From: Methylobacillus caricis
GTDB taxonomy: Bacteria > Pseudomonadota > Gammaproteobacteria > Burkholderiales > Methylophilaceae
Direction of reading: 5' to 3'
Assembly: GCF_020532705.1 (NCBI RefSeq)
Contig: NZ_JAJAVD010000004.1
Coordinates: 620,001 to 684,000, forward strand
DNA: 64,000 nucleotides
Shown here: piece by piece, positions 1 through 8,330 of the stretch
Layout: every line of letters starts with the position of its first letter
Numbering within the stretch: the stretch's first letter is position 1
Notes under the pieces: model-generated
Told to the model about the DNA's origin: nothing
Database searches by the model: none
The model's input: only the letters and a program-made list of their open reading frames with translations
Made by a program: the position numbers and the translations under genes

Positions 1-2122
1 TCAAACCAACATTGACCGAGCGGCCCATGCCAGCAACCGGCCCGATTGCGCCTTGTGAATTGTCGGCTTTCCAGTCTGCATAGTTCACGCCACCCAATGG
101 TAATGCGTAGTAACGATCAAACAGGTTGGTGACGCTGAAGTCCAACCTGGCTTTCTGCCATTGGTAACTGCTGCGCAGGTCCACCAAGGTATAGCCCCCA
201 GTTTCACGTTCAAAGCGCGCATCGTCCACCCGGGTCTTGCTGTCGACAAACTGCAAATCCAACCCATTGGACCAGGCATTCTTCTTGTGCTCCAGGCTAA
301 TACGCACATTGAGCGGCATGATCTGGTAGAGCGAATCCCCATTGGTGCGTTCGCCACGCGTCCACGCCAGGTTGCCACGCAGGCGGCCTTCGCCAAGCGA
401 AGTATCTTCCCAAAGCTGTTTGGCAGCCTCCATGTTGATGCCATAAAAACGGGCATCTTGATTATCAAAGCGCAGGAATGCATTAGTGGTACCAACACGG
501 TTCAAGGGATTAAACGTACCAATCTGTTCAACACCAATATAATCCTGCACATAGGTAAAGTAGGGCGTCACCCTGGCCTGCCAGGATTTTTTCTCAGCGT
601 CATGCCAATCCAAGGTAGCGCTCAAAGTATTGGCCTTCTCTGGGTGTAGCCCAGGATTGCCCTCATAACCATTGGCATCGCCAAACCAGCCAATCATGGT
701 ACGGGCCATGGTTCCGGTTCCCCATGAGTAACGCTCGTAAAGGTTAGGAGAACGGGTTTTGCGGGCATAGCCAAACTCCACGCTGGCAGTCTCGGAAAAT
801 TCATACTTCCCTGTTGCAGTGAGATCCAGGTGATTATCACTGGCAGTGCGGCTGCCCCCATTGAATCGCTGGGCTGCAGCATTATCGGCAGCATTCATGC
901 CCATGGTGGAATACGCCTGCACCTCTCCCGTGCTGGTGCGCACATGGTCTACACGTGCACCGAGCAAGGAACTCCAGCGGCTGTCCCATTTGGACTCCAC
1001 CTCGGCAAAGATGCCAATGCGATCCCGGCGGCCATCGTTGATATTCACATAGGTACGCGGGCCCATCATCATGCTGCCTGCCACAGGCGGCCAGACATCA
1101 TTCAGGGTATTGCGGTGAAAGTCATGTCCCAAGCGCAGGGTATGTACATCATCCAGTGGAATCGTTGCCTTGATGTTGTAACCCATATCCTTGCCATGGG
1201 TCTTCATCGGCATCATCCCGGTCTTCTCGGAGGAGAAGAATCCCATTTCATGCTGCACTTCTTGCCAATAAACGCGCGTATCCAGGTCACCCCAGCCAAG
1301 ATGGCGGCTGTAACTTGCGTTGATCGAATCAGCTTGGTTGCCCACCAGATCCATGTACTGGTTAGGAAAGCCCTGATGCGGCACTTCCTGATGGCTGAGC
1401 CTTAATACAAAATCCTCGTTGTCGCCCCTGGCGCCGATGGTCAAGGTCTGGATGTGACGCTCAAACTGGGTAGCGCGCACCTTGCGGCCATTGCCATCCT
1501 CGTAACTCTGTCCGCGATCCATGGTGCTCGTGAAATTGAGACTGAGATTGTCGCTGGCAGCCGTCGCGTTCAGTGCGGTGCTCAGGCCATTGTTATTGCT
1601 GCGGTATACGGTAGAGAAACTGCCCTTATAAAGCCAGGCATCAGGATTGCTGGCATAAATGGGCTTGGCAGAATCCACAGTAATGGTGCCTGCAATACTG
1701 TCACCTCCCATACTGACCGGGGTAATGCCTGCCAGCACGCTGACATTTGCCACTGCCGTTGGTGAAATATAGGTTAGCGGCGCATTCATGTTATTGGCAC
1801 AGGCCGCGGTCAATTCTGCTCCATCCACCAGAATACGAATACGGTTGTCATTCATGCCGCGAATATTCGGCAGGGCGGAGATACCGCCTGCCTGATAGGA
1901 ATAGGCCCCGACGTAATCCTGTAATAACGATGCTGTATCGGCACTATTGATCATGTGCCGGTGGAGGCTGCTATCGCTAGCATGGGCATGGGCTTTCACC
2001 TCGACTTCAGGCAGCTCCTGCATTTCTTCGGCCTGGACCAATGCGCTCCATACCGGAGTTAGCAACAATATAGTCCATTTGATGCGACTACCTGGGATAT
2101 GGCGAACAATAGGATGGCTCAT
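1..2122 (-). CDS. oprC: TonB-dependent copper receptor, OprC-type (C-terminus off the window)
   Basis: This is an outer-membrane beta-barrel receptor, open at the left edge with 707 codons visible. I translated it from the complementary strand. It starts at ATG 2122, followed by a signal peptide of about 31 residues ending VQA. A TonB-box-like segment (LPEVEVKA) and a plug with NIRGMNDNRI follow. The plug carries C108-A-N-N-M112 and an early extracellular loop carries H291-E-M293. These match the CxxxM / HxM pair known to bind copper in Pseudomonas OprC. A barrel segment SPNLYERYSW is also typical of that family. Met- and His-rich stretches occur in the loops (GMMPMKTHGKDM). Copper specificity is inferred from these motifs. 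The neighbouring tRNA and MFS gene give no functional context. Confidence 0.8.
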   Translation of the reverse strand, partial: MSHPIVRHIPGSRIKWTILLLTPVWSALVQAEEMQELPEVEVKAHAHASDSSLHRHMINSADTASLLQDYVGAYSYQAGGISALPNIRGMNDNRIRILVDGAELTAACANNMNAPLTYISPTAVANVSVLAGITPVSMGGDSIAGTITVDSAKPIYASNPDAWLYKGSFSTVYRSNNNGLSTALNATAASDNLSLNFTSTMDRGQSYEDGNGRKVRATQFERHIQTLTIGARGDNEDFVLRLSHQEVPHQGFPNQYMDLVGNQADSINASYSRHLGWGDLDTRVYWQEVQHEMGFFSSEKTGMMPMKTHGKDMGYNIKATIPLDDVHTLRLGHDFHRNTLNDVWPPVAGSMMMGPRTYVNINDGRRDRIGIFAEVESKWDSRWSSLLGARVDHVRTSTGEVQAYSTMGMNAADNAAAQRFNGGSRTASDNHLDLTATGKYEFSETASVEFGYARKTRSPNLYERYSWGTGTMARTMIGWFGDANGYEGNPGLHPEKANTLSATLDWHDAEKKSWQARVTPYFTYVQDYIGVEQIGTFNPLNRVGTTNAFLRFDNQDARFYGINMEAAKQLWEDTSLGEGRLRGNLAWTRGERTNGDSLYQIMPLNVRISLEHKKNAWSNGLDLQFVDSKTRVDDARFERETGGYTLVDLRSSYQWQKARLDFSVTNLFDRYYALPLGGVNYADWKADNSQGAIGPVAGMGRSVNVGL

Positions 2123-2266
2123 TAAAGTCTTCTTTTATTCCTGACGGGTTCCTGCGACATGACACATGCCATGCCACAACAAAAAGGCAAAATTGTAGAG
2201 CCAAATACAAGGCGGGCAGATGCGGCATAATGTCGCATGCGGGATAGATGTATCGGGATAAACGGG

Positions 2267-2272
2267 TATAAT
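2267..2272 (+). promoter_or_regulatory. Candidate -10 box of the tRNA-Gly gene
   Basis: A perfect TATAAT ends 10 bases before the mature 5' end of the tRNA, where a tRNA -10 box is expected. No convincing -35 box is seen 16-18 bases upstream. Confidence 0.5.
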
Positions 2273-2282
2273 GGCGCCCTGC

Positions 2283-2356
2283 GCGGGCGTAGTTCAATGG
2301 TAGAACGGCAGCTTCCCAAGCTGCATACGCGGGTTCGATTCCCGTCGCCCGCTCCA
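2283..2356 (+). tRNA. glyU: tRNA-Gly (anticodon CCC)
   Basis: This is a 74-base cloverleaf with the CCA end encoded. The acceptor stem is GCGGGCG / CGCCCGC with discriminator T. The anticodon stem is GCAGC / GCTGC around loop TTCCCAA, which gives anticodon CCC reading GGG codons. The T-arm is GCGGG-TTCGATT-CCCGT with one G-T pair. It is nearly identical to the E. coli glyU type. It sits alone between the divergent copper-receptor gene and the MFS gene. No second copy of its 3' end, which would suggest an attachment site, was seen. Confidence 0.97.
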
Positions 2357-2439
2357 TCATTCCATGCAAATGCCGCCTTTGGGCTGGTGCATCAATTATC
2401 CAACCCTCCAACCTCCAGTCAGTAGACTTGCCACTCACA

Positions 2440-3615
2440 ATGCCTTATTTTCCGCTCCATCGTCGTCGTGCCTTGTTCGTGTTTTTCCTGGTGACCGGGC
2501 TTGCCGTCGCTTCCTGGGTTACGCGCACTCCAGCCATCCGTGACCAACTTGAGGTCTCATTGACGGAGATGGGGTTGATACTATTCAGTATTTCCATCGG
2601 AGCCATGACCGGCATTCTCAGCTCAGGCAAGCTGGTGCAGAAACTCGGCACTAAACCAGTGATTACAGCAGGCATGCTCATGATGTTGTCCGGGCTATTG
2701 GTGCTGGCTGCAGGGTTGGCCTTAAAGCTGGTACCAGGCGTGGCTGCTGGCCTGATGATATTCGGGCTGGGAATAGGAGTAGGTGAGGTTGCGCTCAATA
2801 TTGAAGGGGCAGAAGTGGAGCGCATCATGCGTAAACCTGCTCTTTCAACGCTGCACGCAGGATTCAGCCTGGGGACCTTCATTGGAGGAGTTATAGGGAT
2901 AGGCTTGAGCAGCATCGCATTCCCTGTCAGCTGGCATGTGGTACTCACTGCCGTAGTGACCCTGCCGCCCACTTTATGGGCATTCCAGGCAATCCCACCC
3001 AAAGTTGGGCAACAAACAGAAAACACCAGCCCCGCTAATATCCGCATGCTCGCCATATGGCAAGACAAACAACTTTTATGTATTGCCTTGATCGTGCTTG
3101 GCATGGCGTTGGCTGAAGGCTCCGCCACGGATTGGATCCCACTCCTCATGGTAGACGATCACGGTTTTGATGCTGCCATAGGCTCCATGATTTACACCGG
3201 TTTTGCCGGCATGATGGCGTTGGGGCGTTTTTCAGGCGATTTCTTCCTGGCCCGGTTCAGCCGGGCTGCCGTGATCCGGACCAGCGCGCTACTAGGCGTG
3301 ATAGGTATAGGCTTGGTCATCTTTTCCCACCATCCTTATATTGCAGCCGGTGCCGTGCTGTTCTGGGGCCTGGGAACCTCACTGGGCTTCCCGCTCGCGA
3401 TCTCGGCAGCTGGCGATACTGGCAGTAACCCAGCGGCCCGCGTCAGTGTGGTGGCGACCGCCGGCTATGTCGCATTTCTGGTAGGCCCGCCCTTGCTGGG
3501 CTTTCTTGGGGAACATTTCACCTTGCGCTACGCGCTACTGGTAGTATTGTTTTTCGTTGGCCTGGCTTTTATGTTGTCGCCTGCCGTCACTCCCGGCAAA
3601 CATCAACCAAACTAA
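2440..3615 (+). CDS. MFS transporter (YbjJ-like)
   Basis: This is an integral membrane protein of about 391 residues with roughly 12 hydrophobic helices, in line with the major facilitator superfamily. It has the conserved loop after helix 2 (GKLVQKLGTK) and a second-half GRFSGDFF motif between helices 8 and 9. The overall pattern resembles YbjJ-type permeases, whose substrates are poorly defined. I chose ATG 2440; a TTG at 2428 is the only alternative and neither has a strong ribosome-binding site. It follows the tRNA without an obvious promoter and may be cotranscribed with it. The substrate cannot be named from the sequence. Confidence 0.75.
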   Translation: MPYFPLHRRRALFVFFLVTGLAVASWVTRTPAIRDQLEVSLTEMGLILFSISIGAMTGILSSGKLVQKLGTKPVITAGMLMMLSGLLVLAAGLALKLVPGVAAGLMIFGLGIGVGEVALNIEGAEVERIMRKPALSTLHAGFSLGTFIGGVIGIGLSSIAFPVSWHVVLTAVVTLPPTLWAFQAIPPKVGQQTENTSPANIRMLAIWQDKQLLCIALIVLGMALAEGSATDWIPLLMVDDHGFDAAIGSMIYTGFAGMMALGRFSGDFFLARFSRAAVIRTSALLGVIGIGLVIFSHHPYIAAGAVLFWGLGTSLGFPLAISAAGDTGSNPAARVSVVATAGYVAFLVGPPLLGFLGEHFTLRYALLVVLFFVGLAFMLSPAVTPGKHQPN

Positions 3616-3630
3616 ACCATCTCTTTGTCT

Positions 3631-3670
3631 GGTTGAACAATATGTTACCGGTCTCAACATATGTACAACC
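3631..3670. repeat. Imperfect inverted repeat in the 322-base gap before rpfG
   Basis: Arms GGTTGAACAATATGTT and AACATATGTACAACC are complementary apart from one mismatch and one bulge, around a 9-base loop. It lies 15 bases after the MFS stop codon. It could be a terminator, but no T-run follows on either strand; it could also be a protein-binding dyad. The rest of 3616-3937 shows no gene. An RBS (TAAGG) precedes the rpfG start. Confidence 0.4.
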
Positions 3671-3937
3671 AGCTACCATACCCATCTGCTGGCCTTAAAT
3701 ATTGCACGAAAGCAATTAGTACGGTCTCATATCGATTTTTCAGTCAAATATCCCAAGGCATTAGCTTGGTACTCATGTAAATTCCTGGTTTGCCGTTATT
3801 CAAAACACGGTCTCTGGTTTATGATGCTAATGAGACTGAATCTCTGCAATACTTATCAACCGAAGTGATGCTGGCTTCAGCTTTAAAAGGAACAGGCAAT
3901 ACAAACTCCCTCCCCCAGGACTAGTAATAAGGTGTTT

Positions 3938-4999
3938 ATGAAGAATCTGAATCTCGTGGATGCTGCCAAGGTTTTGATTTTGGACGACCAGGCCGTTAGC
4001 CGTTCAATTCTGTCAAAAATTGTCAGGAACCTCGGGCGCGGCATCAAAACTTTTGAGTTTTCCTCTCCCACCGAAGCATTGTTATGGGCACAAGACAATA
4101 CTGTTGACTTGTTGTTGGTGGACTATGAAATGCCCGGCATGAACGGCCTGTGTTTCATTAGTGAAATCACTCGCTTGCCACAGTATCAGTCGGTCCCCAC
4201 CATCATGATCACGATCAAGCAGGACGTGGAAATCCGCTATGCGGCACTGGATGCCGGCGTGACCGACTTCCTTACCAAACCTGTAGATATGCATGAATGC
4301 ATGGCTCGCTGCAAGAACCTGATTACATTGCGCCAACAAAGGCTGAATCTGGAAGATAAAAGCCGCCTGCTGGAAAGCATGGTGCGCGAAGCCACCGAAA
4401 ACATCCTCATGCGTGAGAAAGAAACCCTCATGCACCTTGCACGTGCGGGGGAATATCGTGATTACGATACTGCCCAGCATTTGCTGCGCATGTCACTTTA
4501 CAGCCGCGTATTGGCCGAGGCACTGGGCTTTCCCGATGATGAGACAGAGCTGATTGAGCTTGCCTCCCCCTTGCACGACATCGGCAAGATCGGTATCCCG
4601 GACAGGGTACTGCTGAAACAGGGCCCGTTTACTCTGGAAGAAAAGAAAATCATGCAGCAACACCCGCTGATTGGTTATGAAATTCTGCAGGGCAGTCCAT
4701 CCAAATATCTGCAAAAAGGCAGCGAGATTGCGCTTGCCCACCATGAAAAATATGATGGCTCTGGCTATCCTTATGGCCTTTCTGGGCAGGAAATCCCGCT
4801 GTCTGCCCGCATTGTAGCTATTGCAGATGTCTTTGATGCCCTCACCAGCAGCCGCCCTTACAAGGACGCATGGAGCGTGGACAGTGCGGTGGATTACCTG
4901 CTTGCGGAGAGCGGCAGGCACTTTGACCCGGAGCTGGTCAAGCTGATCCCCGAAGTACGGGTACTGTTTGAGGCAATCCACAAACGTCATGCCTCCTGA
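3938..4999 (+). CDS. rpfG: RpfG-type response regulator with HD-GYP cyclic-di-GMP phosphodiesterase domain
   Basis: The protein has about 353 residues. An N-terminal receiver domain (about 10-125) carries the acidic pair DD near 16, phospho-acceptor D62 in LLVDYEMPG and lysine in LTKP. A helical linker leads to an HD-GYP domain (about 165-345) with HD in SPLHDIGKIG (about 212) and the signature HHEKYDGSGYP (about 267-277). Proteins of this layout degrade cyclic-di-GMP to GMP when phosphorylated. ATG 3938 has TAAGG five bases upstream and is preferred to the in-frame GTG at 3932. It lies 129 bases before a hybrid kinase of RpfC layout with rpfF beyond, so RpfG is the natural assignment: it would be the output of DSF perception. 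Confidence 0.88.
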   Translation: MKNLNLVDAAKVLILDDQAVSRSILSKIVRNLGRGIKTFEFSSPTEALLWAQDNTVDLLLVDYEMPGMNGLCFISEITRLPQYQSVPTIMITIKQDVEIRYAALDAGVTDFLTKPVDMHECMARCKNLITLRQQRLNLEDKSRLLESMVREATENILMREKETLMHLARAGEYRDYDTAQHLLRMSLYSRVLAEALGFPDDETELIELASPLHDIGKIGIPDRVLLKQGPFTLEEKKIMQQHPLIGYEILQGSPSKYLQKGSEIALAHHEKYDGSGYPYGLSGQEIPLSARIVAIADVFDALTSSRPYKDAWSVDSAVDYLLAESGRHFDPELVKLIPEVRVLFEAIHKRHAS

Positions 5000-5128
5000 A
5001 GTTGTAAATTTCCCCATTAGGGGACTTGAATATAACTTTATCTAAGCGCACCCTATACAAAAATAAATGACGATAGTGAGCTGTAACCTCATTACGGTGC
5101 TTTCCAACCTTTAAAAAGCTTGACCAGC

Positions 5129-7270
5129 ATGATGCCATTAATACAACCCTTCAAGCGGGCCAGGCAATACTGGCTGACGCTACGCAAACATTGCGATCCG
5201 CTGGAGCTTGAGCAGGCCACGATCCGCATCTGGCTATGCATGGCATTTCTTTCCTTCCTGGTCTATCGGCAAATAGCAGGGCTCAATGCAGACAGCCATG
5301 CCTTCCCGCTGGCCATTGCGATGACACTGGCATTCCAGTTGTTATCGTTTGTCTTACTCTGGCTCATTCTGTTCACAAGAAAGTACCCGACCCTGCGCAG
5401 GCTTTCCGGTGCGTGGCTGGATATAGGCCTTCCCACCATGTTCATGGCCATGACAGGTGAAATGGGCGTCATTCTGGTCGGGGTCTACCTATGGGTAACC
5501 TTCGGCAATGGTTTCCGCTTTGGCAAGAAATACCTGATCCATTCCCAGCTATTGAGCCTGGCTGGCTTTCTCTACACCATCAACGTCAATCCGTTCTGGC
5601 TGGAGCACAAAGCCATCAGCTACAGCCTGCTGCTCATGCTGGCGGCGCTGCCGCTCTATGTTGCCACCCTGATCACCCGGATTGAGGAAGCCAGGCAAAA
5701 AGCCGAAGTGGCCAACCACGCAAAAACACGCTTCGTTGCCAATATGAGCCATGAAATCCGCACCCCGCTCAATGGCATCATCGGCATCAGCACGCTGCTG
5801 CGCAACACGCAACTCAACAGCGAGCAGGATGAACTGCTACGCACCCTGGAAAGCTCATCCAAACTATTGCTCGCGCAACTCAACAATGTGCTGGATTTCT
5901 CCAAGATCGAGCAGGAAAAGCTGCAGGTGGAAAAAACCGAACTCTCCCTGCGCGAACTGGTGGAACAAACCGTGGAAGTATTCAGGGGCCAGGCGCTCAA
6001 CAAGCGGATTGCCCTCGAGAGCATCATTGACATGAACGATGCTTATGTCAAAAGCGACCCTTACGTCCTGCAGCAAATCCTCGCCAACCTGGTAGGCAAT
6101 GCCGTGAAGTTCACTGAGCGCGGCTCAGTCACTCTGGCTGTGCATACCCTGCAAACCTGGGATGGCCAAAGCACATATCGCTTTGAAGTAATCGATACCG
6201 GTGTGGGCATATCTACCGAACACCGCGACCGCATCTTTGAAAGTTTTACCCAGGCGGATATTTCCACCACACGTAAATTTGGCGGCAGCGGCTTGGGACT
6301 AACCATTGCAAAACGCCTGGTGGAAGCGCTTGGTGGCCATCTCGACCTGAATAGCGCACCCAATGTCGGCAGCCGCTTCTGGTTCGACCTCACGCTGGAA
6401 ACCCTGGCCCCCGCACCTGTCGTCCCTTTGAATCCTACAGACACCAGCGCGCCTGCTACCAACCAGGCCCTCAAGATTCTGGTGTGCGAAGATAACGCCA
6501 CCAACCAGACCATCATCGTCAAGCTGTTGCAATTGCCCGGCCACCAGGTTGCGGTTGCCAACAATGCTGACGAATTGCTGGACAAACTTGAGCTTGAACA
6601 GTTTGACCTGGTCATCTCCGACCTCAACATGGCGGAAATGAATGGCATTGATGCCTTGAAACTTTACCGGTTCCTGCGGCCGGACGACACTGAAACCAAA
6701 TTCATCCTGTTCACTGCCGATGCCACGGTAGAAACTAAGACTGCAGCCGAAGTGGCAGGGTTTGACGCATACCTGACCAAGCCGATTGAAACCAAGCTGC
6801 TGTTTGATACCATTGCCAACCTGAAGGGCAGCATACCGGTTTCCAGCCAGGTGGCCCAGCTTTATGCAAGCCAAAACACCGCCCCGCGGCAGGATGCGTT
6901 GGACAATGATGTACTATCCGGTTCAACGCTGTCAGAGCTGGAGCTTTTGGGAGGCAAGGATAGTATGTTTGTACCCCGCCTGCTCGGCAAATATGTCACT
7001 GACTGCGGAGCCCTGATCAAGCTCATCAAGCAAAACCTCGGTGCCAGGCGTTACGGCGAACTTCATGAGTTCTGCCATGCGCTCAAGGGCAACAGCCTGA
7101 GCATAGGCGCCCTGACCGTCAGCAAGCAAGCTGATCTCATGGACAAAGCCAGTCCGGAGGAGCTGCGTTTCCGCGGCGCCATCATGCTTGAACAATTGGA
7201 AAATGAATTTGAGGCAGCCAAGCATGCCATCAACGACTATCTGAGTAGTCGCCAGGCTGCCTCCAGTTAG
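5129..7270 (+). CDS. rpfC: RpfC-type hybrid sensor histidine kinase
   Basis: This membrane sensor of about 713 residues is close in length to Xanthomonas RpfC (726). After a short charged N-terminus there are about five membrane helices (about 33-185) with almost no periplasmic domain, as in RpfC. Next come the phospho-acceptor histidine in [11 protein letters not shown] (about 208), an ATPase domain with DTGVGIS and GGSGLGL, a receiver domain (ICED-like start, [14 protein letters not shown]) and a C-terminal Hpt domain with [12 protein letters not shown]. Family knowledge: RpfC binds the fatty-acid signal DSF, relays phosphate to RpfG and restrains RpfF. Start ATG 5129 is tentative; TTG 5120 and ATG 5132 are in frame. 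The stop is only four bases from that of rpfF on the other strand. Confidence 0.88.
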   Translation: MMPLIQPFKRARQYWLTLRKHCDPLELEQATIRIWLCMAFLSFLVYRQIAGLNADSHAFPLAIAMTLAFQLLSFVLLWLILFTRKYPTLRRLSGAWLDIGLPTMFMAMTGEMGVILVGVYLWVTFGNGFRFGKKYLIHSQLLSLAGFLYTINVNPFWLEHKAISYSLLLMLAALPLYVATLITRIEEARQKAEVANHAKTRFVANMSHEIRTPLNGIIGISTLLRNTQLNSEQDELLRTLESSSKLLLAQLNNVLDFSKIEQEKLQVEKTELSLRELVEQTVEVFRGQALNKRIALESIIDMNDAYVKSDPYVLQQILANLVGNAVKFTERGSVTLAVHTLQTWDGQSTYRFEVIDTGVGISTEHRDRIFESFTQADISTTRKFGGSGLGLTIAKRLVEALGGHLDLNSAPNVGSRFWFDLTLETLAPAPVVPLNPTDTSAPATNQALKILVCEDNATNQTIIVKLLQLPGHQVAVANNADELLDKLELEQFDLVISDLNMAEMNGIDALKLYRFLRPDDTETKFILFTADATVETKTAAEVAGFDAYLTKPIETKLLFDTIANLKGSIPVSSQVAQLYASQNTAPRQDALDNDVLSGSTLSELELLGGKDSMFVPRLLGKYVTDCGALIKLIKQNLGARRYGELHEFCHALKGNSLSIGALTVSKQADLMDKASPEELRFRGAIMLEQLENEFEAAKHAINDYLSSRQAASS

Positions 7271-7274
7271 GCAT

Positions 7275-8168
7275 TCAACCTGCTGCCTTTACAATCACTT
7301 CTTCCTGTTCGCCCACCTTGCTGTTCTGGGCGCGTACCAGGCGCTCCATCACCTTGAGATTGCGATCCGTCAGACGCATGGCAGCGTCCACCCAAATCTC
7401 CGTAATATCAAGCAGCTCTTGTTTGGTGAGCGGGTTGACACGCTGCTTGGCTTTTTGGATGGCCTGGAATGAGTTCAGGGACTTATGGGTCTTGCGCACC
7501 CAATCATGTAATGCCTTTTCACCCTGACCCGCTTCGGCCAGCACATCCACTACACCCATCTCGTACAATTCTTCTGCCGTGTAGATCTTGCCTGAACGAA
7601 TCATCTTCTCAGCAGCATTCAAGCCAATACGACGGGAAAGGAAACTCATTGCCCCCATGCCGGGAAACAAATTGAAAAGTACTTCCGGCAAGCCCATGAG
7701 TGCGCCTTTCTCTGCCACCAGCACATGTGCAGACAAGGCAGACTCAAAACCGCCGCCCATGGCCTGGCCCTTGACCAATGCAATGGTGGTGATCGGGGCC
7801 TGCATGTTATAAAAGGTCCACACATTATCTATGCACAAATGTGCATACTCCAGCAGCTTGCTCCTTTCCTGTTTCTCTATCGCCTGCTTGAATATTGCCA
7901 GGTCGCCGCCAAGATTGAATATGCCTTCCACATCCGATGCCAGCACCAGATAGTTGGTAGGCTGTTGAGGGCGATGTTGCGGATTGGCATGCAAGGCTTC
8001 AATTTGCGTTTGATTGATCAAGAGCTCGCTCATGCAAATTTTATTGAAGCATGGTCGTGGGCTGGGCTGCATAAACAACCAAGTAATACCAAACTCAGGC
8101 TCATAGTGGGCACGCACTTGCTCAAACTGGATATTGCTTAAAGGATTGAAATCAACGATGGCATTCAT
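7275..8168 (-). CDS. rpfF: RpfF-type DSF synthase (crotonase family)
   Basis: The product has 297 residues in the enoyl-CoA hydratase/isomerase fold. It carries the RpfF hallmarks: SDVEGIFNLGGDLAIF, GGGFESALS and MGLPEVLFNLFPGMG. Glutamates E142 and E162 correspond to the two catalytic residues (141 and 161) of Xanthomonas RpfF, which make cis-2-unsaturated fatty-acid signals by dehydration and thioester hydrolysis of acyl-ACP. The C-terminal RITEIWVD-like segment (ITEIWVDAAMRL) also fits. The start ATG has GGGGAG eight bases upstream. It is convergent with rpfC and divergent from a FadL-type channel. No rpfB-like acyl-CoA ligase is adjacent. Confidence 0.9.
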   Translation of the reverse strand: MNAIVDFNPLSNIQFEQVRAHYEPEFGITWLFMQPSPRPCFNKICMSELLINQTQIEALHANPQHRPQQPTNYLVLASDVEGIFNLGGDLAIFKQAIEKQERSKLLEYAHLCIDNVWTFYNMQAPITTIALVKGQAMGGGFESALSAHVLVAEKGALMGLPEVLFNLFPGMGAMSFLSRRIGLNAAEKMIRSGKIYTAEELYEMGVVDVLAEAGQGEKALHDWVRKTHKSLNSFQAIQKAKQRVNPLTKQELLDITEIWVDAAMRLTDRNLKVMERLVRAQNSKVGEQEEVIVKAAG

Positions 8169-8241
8169 AAGTAACTCCCCATAACATTAAGTTAAAAAAG
8201 CACTACATGAATAGACGTAGCACAATTATCCTCCAAGGTAA

Positions 8242-8254
8242 ATGAATGATTCAT
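8242..8254. promoter_or_regulatory. 13-base perfect palindrome between rpfF and the fadL-like gene
   Basis: ATGAATGATTCAT reads the same on both strands around a central G. It is roughly midway in the 162-base divergent intergenic region (about 75 bases from each start codon), where a shared operator would sit. No regulator can be named. Confidence 0.35.
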
Positions 8255-8330
8255 CATTGATATTTATTAACAAACATGGATTTTTGCCGTTAATATCGGG
8301 AATGAAACTCTTGAACGTAGGACATAATTA

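Noticed and set aside
85-2144. Several open frames on both strands inside the copper receptor region (for example 161-649 and 830-1405 on plus)
   Set aside because: They are shadows of the continuous minus-strand receptor frame, which runs off the window edge; their composition shows no domain or signal peptide.
2283-2356. tRNA-Gly as an integration site for a mobile element
   Set aside because: No integrase and no repeat of the tRNA 3' end were found in the window; flanking genes look like ordinary chromosome.
5000-5050. Small CCCC-ATTA-GGGG hairpin after rpfG as a terminator
   Set aside because: The stem has only five pairs and no T-run follows; it is too weak to call.
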